Positions 1 through 10,800 of a stretch of DNA of 48,658 bases are shown here, one piece after another. The position numbers and the translations under genes were made by a program. The first letter of the stretch is position 1, and the number at the start of each line of letters is the position of its first letter. The notes under the pieces were generated by a model, which searched no databases, had not been told where the DNA came from, and saw only the letters and a list, made by a program, of their open reading frames with translations. This DNA is from Actinomycetota bacterium (GTDB taxonomy: Bacteria; Actinomycetota; Actinomycetes; S36-B12; UBA5976), in contig VGBH01000010.1 in assembly GCA_016870575.1 (NCBI GenBank), forward strand, positions 1 through 48,658, written 5' to 3'.

Positions 1-271
1 TGGCTGGCCAAACATTTTCTTTTTTTAGATTTACGTTGTGTGCCTGGTTTAAGTAAATGGATAACTCAGATCGAAGTTCAACGCAATCTCGATCGGGATA
101 TCTATTTGCGTGGCGCAGTTCAGCAGTAATTAATTGGATAGCTTCACTTATAAACTCATCTTCGTGAGAAAAAGGATTCTCATTGGTATTTAGTCGCACA
201 ACATTAGGAACTTGGGGTGCGCCATATGGCTTGCGATTGATCAAATCGGGTCGAATTGGAAGTTGAGACAT
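1..271 (-). CDS. hisC: Histidinol-phosphate aminotransferase, N-terminal part (runs off the window)
   Basis: This ORF is absent from the supplied track but reads open from an ATG at 271 to the window edge, giving 90 residues. It starts MSQLPIRPDLIN and contains KPYGAPQV, VRLNTNENPF, RYPDRD and ENVWPA, the usual opening of PLP-dependent HisC, which makes histidinol phosphate from imidazole-acetol phosphate and glutamate. The start ATG overlaps the hisD stop by one base (TAATG), so the two genes are translationally coupled in a his operon. The catalytic lysine lies outside the window. The family call is firm because the motif spacing is typical. Confidence 0.93.
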   Translation of the reverse strand, partial: MSQLPIRPDLINRKPYGAPQVPNVVRLNTNENPFSHEDEFISEAIQLITAELRHANRYPDRDCVELRSELSIYLNQAHNVNLKKENVWPA

Positions 272-1578
272 TAGATACCCTGATTAAATCTTTGGTAAAT
301 TGCTGCCCAGTGGGCCGGCAGATCCTCACTTAACGCTAAAACTTCAATATCTTGAGCACTACCTGCCAAAGCCCCTTTTGTGTATTCAACTATATTTACT
401 AATTTAAGAAAAGTTTCCACACTCAAGCCAGAAGAGTGGCATGCACAACCACCAGTGGGCAGAACGTGATTAGAACCGGCCAAGTAATCTCCCAGTGAAA
501 CTGGCGTGTAATCTCCAATAAATATCGCGCCAGCGTTTTTGATTTGTTTGGCTATATTTGCGGCATCTCTTGTTTGAATCTCTAGGTGTTCGGCTGCATA
601 TTGATTGGTAACAAAGATTGCATTTTGGAGCGAATCAACAATTATTGCCATAGATTGCAGACCCGATAATGCTGCAATTATTCGGTCTTTGTGTTTGGTT
701 TCACCAACCTGTGTAGCAATCTCTGAGTTAACATTGTCAATTAGTTCCCTACTGGTTGTAATTAAAACTGCGGCGGCAACCACGTCGTGTTCAGCTTGCG
801 ATATTAAGTCTGCAGCTACAAATTTTGGGTTTGCAGTTTCATCAGCCAGTATTACAACTTCAGTTGGCCCGGCTTCAGAATCAATACCAACTTGACCTGC
901 CAGTGCGCGCTTGGCCGCTGTTACATAAATATTTCCAGGACCAGTAATCAAATTCACTCGATTGCAACCAATACCAAACGTGGCCATTGCAATGGCCTGT
1001 GCTCCACCAACTGCATATATCTCTTCTACTCCAAGAAGTCCTGCAGCTGCCAAAATTGGTTTCGCCGGCCAACCATTGTTATCCCGATTAGGCGGACTCA
1101 TAATCATCAAACTTGTAACGCCAGCAACTTGTGCAGGAACAACATTCATCACAACACTGGATGGATAAGCTGCTCTGCCGCCAGGAACATAAAGGCCAAC
1201 GCGCTCAATTGGAATCCACTTGCTAGTTATTTTTCCACCTGAGGTTACCTCAACAATCACCTCGCTGCGTAACTGTTTCTCGCTAACTAATCGAACGCGA
1301 TTTGCTGAATTAATGAGAGCCTCTCTAAACTCTTTTGAAACACTGGAAACTGCACTTTCAATTTCAGCCTTTGGTACACGTAAACCGCGGGGTCGAATTT
1401 GGTCAAATTTTTCGGTCAATGAAAGTATTGTCTTTTCATCACCATCTCGTACCTGATTAATGATCTCTTGAGTTTGCGGCAACACGGCTTCAACGTCAAT
1501 AGCCGAACGTGGCACTGACAATTCAGATAAATTGTTAGTTGGCCAGTTCAGGCCAGACAAGTCCCAGGTACGGAGCAT
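271..1578 (-). CDS. hisD: Histidinol dehydrogenase
   Basis: HisD carries out the last two steps of histidine synthesis, the NAD-dependent oxidation of histidinol to histidine, using a zinc ion. The 435-aa length is normal. Visible family motifs are GLYVPGGRAAYPSS, YAVGGAQAIA, TGPGNIYV, SEAGPTEVV, SQAEHD, the catalytic region AAEHLEIQT and the C-terminal GSNHVLPTGG. The start is an ATG with a TACAAT -10 box seven bases upstream, so the transcript is probably leaderless. It is the first gene of a his operon that continues into hisC, and it diverges from the LON-domain gene across only 35 bp. Confidence 0.97.
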   Translation of the reverse strand: MLRTWDLSGLNWPTNNLSELSVPRSAIDVEAVLPQTQEIINQVRDGDEKTILSLTEKFDQIRPRGLRVPKAEIESAVSSVSKEFREALINSANRVRLVSEKQLRSEVIVEVTSGGKITSKWIPIERVGLYVPGGRAAYPSSVVMNVVPAQVAGVTSLMIMSPPNRDNNGWPAKPILAAAGLLGVEEIYAVGGAQAIAMATFGIGCNRVNLITGPGNIYVTAAKRALAGQVGIDSEAGPTEVVILADETANPKFVAADLISQAEHDVVAAAVLITTSRELIDNVNSEIATQVGETKHKDRIIAALSGLQSMAIIVDSLQNAIFVTNQYAAEHLEIQTRDAANIAKQIKNAGAIFIGDYTPVSLGDYLAGSNHVLPTGGCACHSSGLSVETFLKLVNIVEYTKGALAGSAQDIEVLALSEDLPAHWAAIYQRFNQGI

Positions 1579-1585
1579 GCCGCGA

Positions 1586-1604
1586 ATTGTAGAAGCCGTA
1601 GGCT
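1586..1604. promoter_or_regulatory. Divergent leaderless promoter pair for hisD and the LON-domain gene
   Basis: The 35-bp gap holds two back-to-back -10 boxes: TACAAT on the minus strand (1586-1591), 7 nt from the hisD ATG, and TAGGCT on the plus strand (1599-1604), 9 nt from the LON-domain ATG. Neither gene has a Shine-Dalgarno sequence. TANNNT at this distance is the usual actinobacterial leaderless arrangement. The two RNA polymerase footprints would overlap, so the genes may compete for initiation (inference). Confidence 0.6.
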
Positions 1605-1613
1605 AATCTCGTT

Positions 1614-2297
1614 ATGAGTGAACCAGAATTTACGGTAAATGACCCGATATTGCGCATCCCGCTGTTTCCACTTGCAACCGTTTTGGTACCTGGCCTAGTT
1701 ATGCCTTTAGTCTTATTCGAACCAAAATATCTTAAATTAGCTGAGCACTTATCGGACCGAGAAGAGACTGATAGATATTTTGGCATTGTTAAAACTACCC
1801 CAAAACTCATTGGTGCATCTGATATTTCTATAAATACCATTGGAACTGTTGCTCAAGTGCAAAGTTTAGGTTTACGCTCAGATGAAAAATGGGACTTGGT
1901 TGCGGTTGGCGGTAGAAAATTTAAAATACTGGAGATTCATCAAGATATGCCCTACCTAACTGCTGATGTACAAATCTTGCCTGATGAAACTGAGTTGGAT
2001 TCTGCAAACGATTTGATTGTTGAGTCAACAATTGCAACTTTTGACAAATATCGAAGTCTGCTTGGAGTTTCAGTGGCACAGAACAGTGACCTACCTAGTG
2101 ATGCGCAAACCCTGTCCTATCTAATAACTGCAGTTGCTATGTTTAGTCTGGATGAAAAACAAGCGCTACTGGAAACACATTCAACTCACAAAAGGTTATC
2201 TCGGATTAATCGAATACTTACCCGAGAAATATCTTTACTTTCGCAATTGGTTTGTTTTCCAACATTTGAACCGGATTCAAGAATTAGTTTCAACTAA
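1614..2297 (+). CDS. LON substrate-binding domain protein (ATP-protease N-domain-like)
   Basis: This 227-aa protein consists of a LON N-terminal (PUA-like) domain without the AAA+ and protease parts. The family opening is visible in LRIPLFPLATVLVPGLVMPLVLFEPKYLKL, quoted here in parts: IPLFPL, VLVPG, LFEPKY. A helical C-terminal half follows. Stand-alone LON-domain proteins are common in Actinobacteria next to hisD, and their substrate is not known. The ATG start lies 9 nt after a TAGGCT -10 box. The gene converges on dnaE and the coding regions overlap by 8 bp, with no terminator visible. Confidence 0.85.
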   Translation: MSEPEFTVNDPILRIPLFPLATVLVPGLVMPLVLFEPKYLKLAEHLSDREETDRYFGIVKTTPKLIGASDISINTIGTVAQVQSLGLRSDEKWDLVAVGGRKFKILEIHQDMPYLTADVQILPDETELDSANDLIVESTIATFDKYRSLLGVSVAQNSDLPSDAQTLSYLITAVAMFSLDEKQALLETHSTHKRLSRINRILTREISLLSQLVCFPTFEPDSRISFN

Positions 2298-2931
2298 CTA
2301 AAAATTTAGGTGGCGTGAGGCAACTTGCGCCAAGCAGTTGCTTAAGGTCGCTGTACAAAGCAGGACTTACTGAAACACTAAGCGCTGAATCTAACCGTAA
2401 CGGCGTACTGTGATCGGGATGAAGCACTTCTAACTGCACTTCTGTGGTGCCAGGATGGTTAGCTAAAATCGATTTAAGCTTTTCAACGAGAGGTGCAACA
2501 AGTCTTTGTGCCGGCACGTATAGTCGCAGCGCTCCCACTGGCATTTCTTGAAACTGCGGAACTGATATTTCCAAGACCACAAACTTTGGTGCATCTTCTT
2601 CACGCTTATCAATTCTGCCGCGCACTTGCAGAATTGAATCCGGAGCTAATAGTTGACCATACTGAGAATATGTTTGCGGAAAAACCATTGCATCAATAAC
2701 GCCTTCGAGAGATTCTAGAGTAACAATTGCCCATGATGCACCTTGTTTTGTAACTTTCCGCTGTATTCCTGAAACCATTCCAGCCACAGAAATATTTTTA
2801 TTCTCTGGAACTTCATCGTTTTGTATTTCTGCAATAGAAACATCACTATTTGCAATAAGAACATGCTCTAAGCCAATTAATGGATGGTCGCTAACATATA
2901 AACCTAACATTTCGCGTTCATAATTCAGCAA
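2290..2931 (-). CDS. dnaE: DNA polymerase III alpha subunit, C-terminal fragment (OB fold onward), out of frame with the main part
   Basis: These 213 residues begin at a possible TTG with [17 protein letters not shown], the helix that in intact DnaE follows the internal clamp-binding linker. They continue into the OB-fold ([17 protein letters not shown]) and the C-terminal region. The fragment is in a different frame from the 951-aa upstream part. Its TTG overlaps the upstream TGA by 7 bases, and a TAG closes this frame 2 codons further up. Together the two parts total about 1160 aa, the normal DnaE length. It is either the tail of a frameshifted gene or a separately translated subunit. No good ribosome binding site is visible, so the first is simpler. 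Confidence 0.85.
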   Translation of the reverse strand: MLNYEREMLGLYVSDHPLIGLEHVLIANSDVSIAEIQNDEVPENKNISVAGMVSGIQRKVTKQGASWAIVTLESLEGVIDAMVFPQTYSQYGQLLAPDSILQVRGRIDKREEDAPKFVVLEISVPQFQEMPVGALRLYVPAQRLVAPLVEKLKSILANHPGTTEVQLEVLHPDHSTPLRLDSALSVSVSPALYSDLKQLLGASCLTPPKFLVS

Positions 2932-5780
2932 TCTGAACTACTCTCCATAATTCCGCCAAATAGGTCATATTGCCCGACCGCTTCAGCTCGTTTCGTGTCA
3001 GTTACCGCATCAACCGCATCTATGTGAATGCTCAGCAGCGCGCGACGTGGGTGATTTAATGAATCAAATGCGCCAGCCTTGATTAGGGATTCAAGAACCT
3101 TTTTATTACATACACTCATTTCAACTTTATCTAGGAAATCTGGAAATGACTCGAATTTTCCTTTCTTTTCCCTAGTGCGAACAATGCTTTCGACCACACC
3201 CTCACCAACATTTCGGATTGCTGATAAACCAAACCGCACTTGCGAACCTATGGTTGTGAAATCTACAAATGATTCGTTAACATCTGGTGGTAGGACACTT
3301 ACACCCATACGTCTGGCTTCATTTAGGTAAACCGCCATTTTGTCTTTATCGTCTTTAATACTGGTAAGCAACGCAGCCATATATTCAGCCGGATAGTTTG
3401 CCTTTAAATATGCCGTCCAGTATGAAACTAGTCCATAGCCTGCTGAATGTGCTTTATTAAAGGCATAGTCACTAAAGGGAACTAGTACTTCCCAAAGTTT
3501 CAAGATCGCTTTTTCGCTAAAGCCTCTTTCCTGCATACCGTTCTTAAACGGCTCAAACTCTTGTTCCAGTTTGTCCTTCTGCTTTTTACCCATGGCGCGT
3601 CTCAATAAATCAGCTGTGCCAAGTGAGTATCCAGCCAATTTTTGCGCAATAGCCATTACCTGTTCCTGGTAAACAATTAAGCCATAGGTTTCATCGAGGA
3701 TTTCGGCTAGGGGTTCTGCAAGTTCGGGATGAATTGGCTTGTTTGGTTCACGACCATTTTTTCGATTTGCATAATCGACATGTGCATTTGCACCCATCGG
3801 ACCAGGACGATAAAGCGCGATTACTGCTGAAATGTCTTCAAAGGAATCTGGTTGCAACAATTTTAACAGTGCACGCATTGGGCCACCATCGAGCTGAAAA
3901 ACCCCAAGGGTTTCGCCACGTGATAGCAATTGATAAGTTTTTAAATCGTCTAGTAAGAGATCTTCTAGCACAATTTCTTCGCCACGATTTCGCTTAATAT
4001 TGGCTAAGCATTCATCAAGCACTGTTAAATTGCGTAATCCAAGAAAGTCCATCTTCAATAACCCAAGAGCTTCACATGCACCCATATCAAATTGAGTGAT
4101 TATGGAACCATCATCTCTGCGCCAAATGGGAATGACATCAAGCAACGGCTCTAGGCTCAATATCACTCCAGCTGCGTGTACACCGGGTTGTCGTTTAAGG
4201 CCTTCAAATCCTCTTGCAGTATCAACAACTCGTTTTACATCTGGATCAACTTCATACAAACTGCGAAATTCTGCAGCCTCTTGATAGCGAGTATGCGTTG
4301 AGTCAAACATTTCTTTTAGGGAAATATCTTTACCCATAATTGGAGCTGGTATCGCCTTGTTTATCCGATCTGAAATTGCATAAGGAACTCCCAAGACTCG
4401 AGCTGAATCCTTAACCGCTGCTTTTGCTTTGATCGTTCCGTAAGTAACAATCTGAGCTACTCGGTCATCACCATATTTATCTGTTGCATATCGAATCATC
4501 TCGGAGCGTCGTCGCTCGTCAAAGTCAATGTCAATATCTGGCATCGAAATGCGCTCGGGATTTAAGAATCTTTCAAAAAGTAAGCCATGTTGAATGGGAT
4601 CTAATTCAGTGATTCCCAAAGCCCAAGAAATTACTGAACCTGCAGCTGAGCCACGACCAGGTCCCACCCGAATTGAATTTGACTTAGCATGGCGAACCAA
4701 ATCTGCAACAACCAAGAAATACCCTGGGAAACCCATCTGGCTTACAACAGAAACTTCATATTTCGCTTGATCAAGATGTTGTTGCGTTGGTTTGCCTTTG
4801 AATCGAGTGTGAAGTCCTGCTTCCACTTGTTTAACCAACCAAGATTCTTCACTTTCGCCAGCAGGTACTGGAAAGCGAGGAAGAAGGTTCTTCCCCTCAT
4901 AAAACTCCACTTTGCATCTTTCATTAACTAATAAAGTATTAGATAAAGCAGATGGATGTTCGCGCCAAACATTTTGCATCTCATCAGCAGTCTTGATATA
5001 AAAATCGCGAGCATCAAATTTAAATCGATTTGGATCGGCAATAGTTGTTCGAGTTCCGATACACAACAGCGCTTCATGGGCATCAGCATCGCTAGCATGT
5101 ACATAATGCGTATCATTTGTAGCTAAAAGTGGTAAATTCAATTCTTTTGCAATCTTCAATAAATCTTCTCTATGCCTTCGCTCAATACCAATTCCGTGAT
5201 CCATTAACTCACAAAAGAAATTGTCTTTACCGAATATCTCTTGCAACTGCGCAGCTGTCGCTTTTGCTTTCTCAAATTTCCCAGCTTGTAACCAGCGATT
5301 AACTTCGCTGCTCGGACATCCAGTTGTTGCAATAAGTCCATTGGAATACCGCTGCAACAACTCCAAATCCATTCTTGGCTTGTAATAGTAACCCTCTAAG
5401 CTAGCTAGTGAAGATAAGCGAAAGAGATTATGCATACCAGCAGTTGTTTCGCTGAGCAGCGTAATGTGGGTGTAAGCGCTACTACCTCTGGTTAAACCTT
5501 CTGCAACATCTTCGACACCCTGAGCACCAAATTCAAATGGTGTTCGATTAGTTCTTCCTTGAGGCGCGAAATATCCCTCAAGACCAATAATGGGATTAAC
5601 GCCCACTGCTTTACATTTTTTATAAAACTCATATGCACCAAAAAGATAGCCATGATCTGTAATTGCAACACCAGGCATTTTTTGACGTGCAATTTCTGCC
5701 GTAAGGTCATCTAATCTGGCAGCTCCATCAAGCATTGAGTACTCGGTGTGCACGTGAAGGTGCACAAACGAGTCACTCAT
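2925..5780 (-). CDS. dnaE: DNA polymerase III alpha subunit, N-terminal 951 residues (frame ends early)
   Basis: The replicative polymerase alpha subunit. The order is a PHP domain ([13 protein letters not shown] at the start), then palm, fingers and the helix-hairpin-helix region. The catalytic motif [12 protein letters not shown] and the third aspartate in [10 protein letters not shown] are present. After the clamp-binding motif QYDLFGG the frame adds only IMESSSDC and stops, where family members usually carry a linker of about 20 residues and then the LLxYEREML helix. That helix sits in another frame just downstream. The start is an ATG with a GGGAGCG ribosome binding site. DnaE is essential, so the break is either tolerated as a split protein or is a sequence error. 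Confidence 0.93.
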   Translation of the reverse strand: MSDSFVHLHVHTEYSMLDGAARLDDLTAEIARQKMPGVAITDHGYLFGAYEFYKKCKAVGVNPIIGLEGYFAPQGRTNRTPFEFGAQGVEDVAEGLTRGSSAYTHITLLSETTAGMHNLFRLSSLASLEGYYYKPRMDLELLQRYSNGLIATTGCPSSEVNRWLQAGKFEKAKATAAQLQEIFGKDNFFCELMDHGIGIERRHREDLLKIAKELNLPLLATNDTHYVHASDADAHEALLCIGTRTTIADPNRFKFDARDFYIKTADEMQNVWREHPSALSNTLLVNERCKVEFYEGKNLLPRFPVPAGESEESWLVKQVEAGLHTRFKGKPTQQHLDQAKYEVSVVSQMGFPGYFLVVADLVRHAKSNSIRVGPGRGSAAGSVISWALGITELDPIQHGLLFERFLNPERISMPDIDIDFDERRRSEMIRYATDKYGDDRVAQIVTYGTIKAKAAVKDSARVLGVPYAISDRINKAIPAPIMGKDISLKEMFDSTHTRYQEAAEFRSLYEVDPDVKRVVDTARGFEGLKRQPGVHAAGVILSLEPLLDVIPIWRRDDGSIITQFDMGACEALGLLKMDFLGLRNLTVLDECLANIKRNRGEEIVLEDLLLDDLKTYQLLSRGETLGVFQLDGGPMRALLKLLQPDSFEDISAVIALYRPGPMGANAHVDYANRKNGREPNKPIHPELAEPLAEILDETYGLIVYQEQVMAIAQKLAGYSLGTADLLRRAMGKKQKDKLEQEFEPFKNGMQERGFSEKAILKLWEVLVPFSDYAFNKAHSAGYGLVSYWTAYLKANYPAEYMAALLTSIKDDKDKMAVYLNEARRMGVSVLPPDVNESFVDFTTIGSQVRFGLSAIRNVGEGVVESIVRTREKKGKFESFPDFLDKVEMSVCNKKVLESLIKAGAFDSLNHPRRALLSIHIDAVDAVTDTKRAEAVGQYDLFGGIMESSSDC

Positions 5781-5851
5781 AATTTCGCTCCCATCTATTC
5801 CGACTTGCTACTTTAATGAACGCACCTACATTCCGCAGGTTAAGCGCTGAT

Positions 5852-6781
5852 TTAGACCAGCACGTCGCTAAGTAATTCTTGCGCGTGTACCAGGTCTTGC
5901 GGTAACTCAGCCTTAAAATACATTTTTTCGCCCGAGCTTGGATGGATAAAACCAAGTTCAGCGGCATGTAGCCATTGTCGCTTTAGGTTGAGCTTGTCCG
6001 CCAGTGTTGGATCCGCACCATAAGTTAAATCGCCAACGCACGGATGTCTAACTGCTGCCAGGTGCACACGAATTTGATGTGTCCTGCCAGTTTCCAACTC
6101 TATTCGCAAGAGTGAGGCGTATCGATACATTTCAAGAGTGTCGTAATGCGTAATGCTTGGCCTCCCGCCAGCAACTACAGCAAATCGATAGTCAGCTCCT
6201 GGATGCCGTCCGATAGGAGCATCGATTGTTCCGTTTGCGGGATCTGGATAACCTTGAACGATAGCTAAATAGATCTTCTTAACAGTTCGATCTCTAAACT
6301 GCTGTTTCAAATGACTATAAGCAATTTCACTTTTAGCAATTATCATAACTCCGCTGGTGCCTACGTCTAATCTCTGCACAATTCCTTGCCGTTCCGCAGC
6401 ACCACTTGTCGAAATGCGTTGTCCTTGTTGAGTCAATCTTGAAATCACGTTGGGACCGCTCCAACCAACAGATGAATGTGCTGCAACTCCAGCAGGTTTA
6501 TTGATAACTACTAAATCTTGATCTTCATAAAGAATCGGAATCTCAATTTCATAATCTGCGGCCAATAGTTCAGGTTCTGCATCAGATGCGGGTAGTTCAG
6601 AGACTTTAATTTTGTCTGCAAAACTAACTCGATAGCTTCTTGCAGCCTCTCGTGAATTTACATGGACACAGTTTGCATCAATTAACTCAGATGCGCTGGT
6701 TCTAGATATTTTCATTAAATGTGCAAGTGCTACATCAAGCCGCTCTCCTGCCAACTCTTGATTAACTACAAAATCACTCAC
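5852..6781 (-). CDS. rluD: 23S rRNA pseudouridine synthase, RluA/RluD family
   Basis: This 309-aa enzyme isomerises uridine to pseudouridine in 23S rRNA. It has an N-terminal S4 RNA-binding domain (GERLDVALAHLMKISRTSASELI, seen as GERLDVAL and SRTSASELI) and the catalytic loop QRLDVGTSGVMI, whose aspartate is the nucleophile. HQIRVHLAAVRHP is the second family signature. It overlaps the lspA stop by 8 bases (ATGAGTGA). Such lspA-rluD coupling is widespread in bacteria. The exact uridines modified cannot be told from sequence. Confidence 0.93.
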   Translation of the reverse strand: MSDFVVNQELAGERLDVALAHLMKISRTSASELIDANCVHVNSREAARSYRVSFADKIKVSELPASDAEPELLAADYEIEIPILYEDQDLVVINKPAGVAAHSSVGWSGPNVISRLTQQGQRISTSGAAERQGIVQRLDVGTSGVMIIAKSEIAYSHLKQQFRDRTVKKIYLAIVQGYPDPANGTIDAPIGRHPGADYRFAVVAGGRPSITHYDTLEMYRYASLLRIELETGRTHQIRVHLAAVRHPCVGDLTYGADPTLADKLNLKRQWLHAAELGFIHPSSGEKMYFKAELPQDLVHAQELLSDVLV

Positions 6782-7283
6782 TGACGTTTCTTCCTTCTGG
6801 GATTCGTTTAGTCAGGGTAACAAATATTAAAGTGATTGCTGCAAAGGTAATGCAAATATCTGCGAAATTAAAAACTGGAAATCTACCAATTGATATGAAA
6901 TCAACTACATATCCTCTTAAAGGACCAGGTGGTTGGATAATTCGATCAATTAAGTTACCAGCTGCACCAGCTAAAAGTAACGAAATTGCAGTAGCCCAGA
7001 TTGGATCTCCAATTTTTCTGCTCCACCTAAGTAAGCCAATAACCACTGCCACTGCAATAACTGAAATTAGAACTGTCATGTTTGATCCGAACCCGAAAGC
7101 AGCCCCAGTGTTCGCAACGAAGACGAATTGAAATGTATTGGCGATCATCTGATCAGTTAATGGTCCGATCAAAACTATAGGTTCAGAATCTTTCAGTTGA
7201 TAAAGTACCCAAGTTTTTAAAACTTGATCAATAGCAATTAAAATAACAGCCGCGCTGTAAATTCGCGCGGCATAAGATTTCAC
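6774..7283 (-). CDS. lspA: Lipoprotein signal peptidase (signal peptidase II)
   Basis: A 169-aa membrane aspartyl protease that cleaves prolipoprotein signal peptides ahead of the lipidated cysteine. Four transmembrane segments are apparent. The catalytic aspartates lie in GAAGNLIDR and FNFADICIT, and VANTGAAFGF is the conserved NTGAAFG block. The ATG directly abuts the dksA/traR stop with no spacer, and the 3' end overlaps rluD. One candidate substrate within this window is the lipoprotein at 14501. Confidence 0.96.
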   Translation of the reverse strand: MKSYAARIYSAAVILIAIDQVLKTWVLYQLKDSEPIVLIGPLTDQMIANTFQFVFVANTGAAFGFGSNMTVLISVIAVAVVIGLLRWSRKIGDPIWATAISLLLAGAAGNLIDRIIQPPGPLRGYVVDFISIGRFPVFNFADICITFAAITLIFVTLTKRIPEGRNVSE

Positions 7284-7691
7284 TTAAGCCTGCGCCTCTT
7301 CGGCTCGCTTGCAATCAACACATTGAGTTGCTCTTGGATATGCCAGCAGTCTTGCCTTACCAATTGGCTGTTTGCAATCATCACAGATTCCATATTCACC
7401 GCGCTCATGTCGAGAGATAGCATCTTGAACTTGCATAATCTGCTCTTTACAGTTTTCAATGATTCCGAGTTGATATTCGCGCTCCACCATGTATGAGCCA
7501 GCTTCAGCCTGATCATCACTGGTGTCACCCATTCCAGCAGCGATTGCTGCAGCTTGCTGTTCGGCTGCAGCCATTTCCTCGGTAAGCTCAGTTAAATCTG
7601 CCGCAAGGGCTGTCTTAACAGACTCAACATCCTTTTCGCTCCAGGCCCGCTCGCCTTTGCGAGTTGGCAGCGCGTTTGGGTCTTTAGCCAT
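7284..7691 (-). CDS. TraR/DksA-family zinc finger protein
   Basis: A 135-aa protein with an acidic coiled-coil-like N-terminal half and a C-terminal four-cysteine zinc finger (CDDCKQPIGKARLLAYP, then CVDCK). DksA-type proteins reach into the RNA polymerase secondary channel, and the actinobacterial members are thought to act similarly. The track's longer start is rejected because the ATG at 7691 has a clean GGAGG 5 bases upstream. It is the first gene of dksA-lspA-rluD and diverges from ileS. Confidence 0.88.
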   Translation of the reverse strand: MAKDPNALPTRKGERAWSEKDVESVKTALAADLTELTEEMAAAEQQAAAIAAGMGDTSDDQAEAGSYMVEREYQLGIIENCKEQIMQVQDAISRHERGEYGICDDCKQPIGKARLLAYPRATQCVDCKRAEEAQA

Positions 7692-7891
7692 GACTGCCTC
7701 CAGTTTTAAGTAGCGCCGTACTTTACTTCCCCGAACTGTCACTGGCTCAGGGTTCTCCAAAATCCGTAATTCAGGTGATTGTCGCTAAGTGCTACCGCAA
7801 AAACCAGACCTGGCGCAAGTGTCACTGTGAATCCGCCAACCATTCCGGCCTCAGCGGTATCGTGTACCCCGAAGATTATTTTTGGAGCCCA

Positions 7892-10800
7892 GTGTCGAAT
7901 TACCGAGAAATCCCATCAAGGGTTGATTTACCTAAGCTAGAAGAGCAGGTGCTCGCGACTTGGCGTGAATCCAAAACTTTTGAGATGACTATGCAGCAAT
8001 CAGCTGGTAAACCAAACTGGGTCTTTTATGAGGGTCCGCCTACCGCTAACGGAATGCCTGGCGCACATCACGTTGAAGCAAGAACATTCAAAGACATATT
8101 TCCCCGATACCGGACTATGAAGGGTTTCAATGTTGAACGTAGAGCTGGATGGGATTGTCACGGGTTACCAGTTGAGATAGAAGTTGAAAAAGAACTTAAA
8201 TTCAACGGCAAAAAAGATATTGAAGCATTTGGAATTGCAGAATTCAATGCCAAGTGCAGACAATCGGTGTTAAAGCATGTTGATGCCTTCACCCAAATGA
8301 CTGAACGAATGGGATATTGGGTTGATGTTGACAATGCATATTGGACAATGGATGCCAGTTATATTGAATCTGTTTGGTGGTCACTCAAGCAAATTCATAG
8401 TAAAGGTTTACTAGTAGAAGATTATCGAGTAAGTCCATATTGCCCCAGGTGTGGCACTGGACTATCAGATCACGAGTTAGCACAGGGTTATCGAGATGTA
8501 ATTGATGCGTCAGCTTATGTTCGTATGCCTTTAACTTCAGGTCCGTTGGTTGCAAAATATCCAAACTTAACTTTGATTGTTTGGACTACAACTCCTTGGA
8601 CCCTGGTTTCGAACACAGCATGTGCAGTCGGAAATGACCTCAAATATAGCATCGTTCAGGTTGAGGAAGAAACATTTATTGCAGCTACAGAATTGGTTTC
8701 TACCGTACTAGGTGAATCTGCAAAAGTGATTGAAGAAATATCAGGATCAGAAATTGTTGGACATAGCTATCTACGTCCATTTGATTGGATTAGTTTTGCT
8801 GAGTTTGATTCTCCATATCTGCATACTGTCTTGCATGCAGATTTTGTTACTACTGCCGATGGGTCTGGAATAGTGCACGAAGCACCCGCTTTTGGTGCTG
8901 AAGATCTAGAATTATGTCGACCACTGGGTTTACCAGTAGTAAACCCAGTTAATCCAGATGGCAAGTTTTCCTCAGAAGTACCAATCGTTGGTGGAGTATT
9001 TTTTAAAGATGCAGACAAACTGATTTTGGACGAACTAAAATCAAGAAATCTACTTTGGCAACAAACTGACTATCCGCACCCATATCCGCACTGTTGGCGT
9101 TGCAGCACCAGGTTAATTTATTATGCTCAACCAAGTTGGTACATCCGAACAACTGCAATCAAAGAACAGTTGCTTGAGCAAAATGAAAAAACAAATTGGT
9201 TTCCAAACAACATTAAATGGGGTAGATATGGAGATTGGTTAAATAACAATATCGACTGGGCCCTTTCTCGAAACCGCTATTGGGGAACTCCGCTGCCGAT
9301 TTGGCGGTGCGAAAACGGTCATCAAACAGTGATTGAATCGCGAGCAGAGTTGTCCCGGCTAACGGGGTCTGATTTATCTAAATTAGATCCACACCGACCA
9401 TTTATTGATGAGATTTCTTTTCCATGTCCAATCTGTGCTGAACTGGCACAACGTGTTCCCGAAGTAATTGACGTTTGGTATGACTCAGGCGCTATGCCCT
9501 TTGCGCAATGGGGAGCTCCTCACCAAAACGATTTGGAGTTTAAGTCCAACTATCCCGCTGATTACATCTGTGAAGCTATTGATCAAACTCGAGGCTGGTT
9601 TTACTCCCAAATGGCAATTGGCACTCTGCTCTTTAACCAATCTTCATTTAAGAATGTAGTGTGTTTGGGACATATCCAAGATGAATCCGGTCGCAAAATG
9701 AGCAAGAGTCTGGGTAATGTTTTAGATCCAATGGACTTAATGAATAGCCATGGCGCTGATGCACTCCGTTGGTTTATGTTGGCTTCAGGATCTCCATGGC
9801 AAGCTAGACGTTTGGGTCATTCCACCTTACAAGAAATTGTGCGTAAGAATCTACTTACCTACTGGGCAACCGCATCATTTCAAGCACTATATGGTCGAAT
9901 CGCCAACTTTGATTACCAAACTGCACCTGATGTCAATCAACGCCCACTTATTGATAGGTGGCTCGTTAGCCAAACACACAAACTAGCCCGCGATGTGGAT
10001 ACCGCACTAGATCAATTTGACACTCAACGCGGTGGCAAAATTATTGCCGAGTTTATTGATGATTTGAGTAACTGGTATGTCAGACGCAATCGCCGTCGAT
10101 TTTGGGATGGCGATCTTGCTGCTTTGGCCACTTTGCATGAATCGCTTCGAATCTTAACCTTAGTAATGGCGCCTTTTACCCCGTTTATAAATGAGAGAAT
10201 TTGGCAGGATTTGTTTGTCACAACAACGGATATGGAAACTTCCTCAGTTCATTTAGCAAGTTGGCCTGAATTTAATTCTGAATTCATTGATGAAAATTTA
10301 TCGAACCAAATGAACACCGTAAGAAAAGTTGTAGAACTTGGCCGCACTGCTCGCGCAGAATCAAAAACAAAGACTAGGCAACCACTCGCGCAAGCTATGG
10401 TTTCAAGTAGTGCATGGAATTTGTTAACAGATGAATTAAGAGAACAAATCGCAGCTGAATTGAATGTCAAAAAGTTAACAGAAATTAGCGGCGAAAAGCA
10501 ACTTGTAACTTGGACTGTAAAGGCAAACTTCAAACAACTGGGTTCAAAATTCGGTGCAAAAACTCAAAGCATTGCAACAGCGATTAGTGCAGTTCCACCA
10601 CTAGATATTGTTCAGCAACTCCGCATTAGCAATAGTTTCACTTTACAAGTAAACGGAGAAGAAATTTCCCTAGATTCCTCTGATCTAGTATTAACAGAAA
10701 CCCCAAGCACTGGCTGGGCAGTTGCAAGTTCTGATGGCATATCAGTAGCACTTGATTTAGATTTAACTCGAGATTTGATTGATGAAGGATTGATTAGAGA

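Noticed and set aside
7775-7891. 39-residue N-terminal extension of ileS and a T-box-like string (GTGCTACCGC) in the same stretch
   Set aside because: The extension is unlike IleRS, and a GTG with TTTGGAG lies downstream. The string lacks a proper T-box bulge, specifier stem and antisequestrator, so no riboswitch is claimed.
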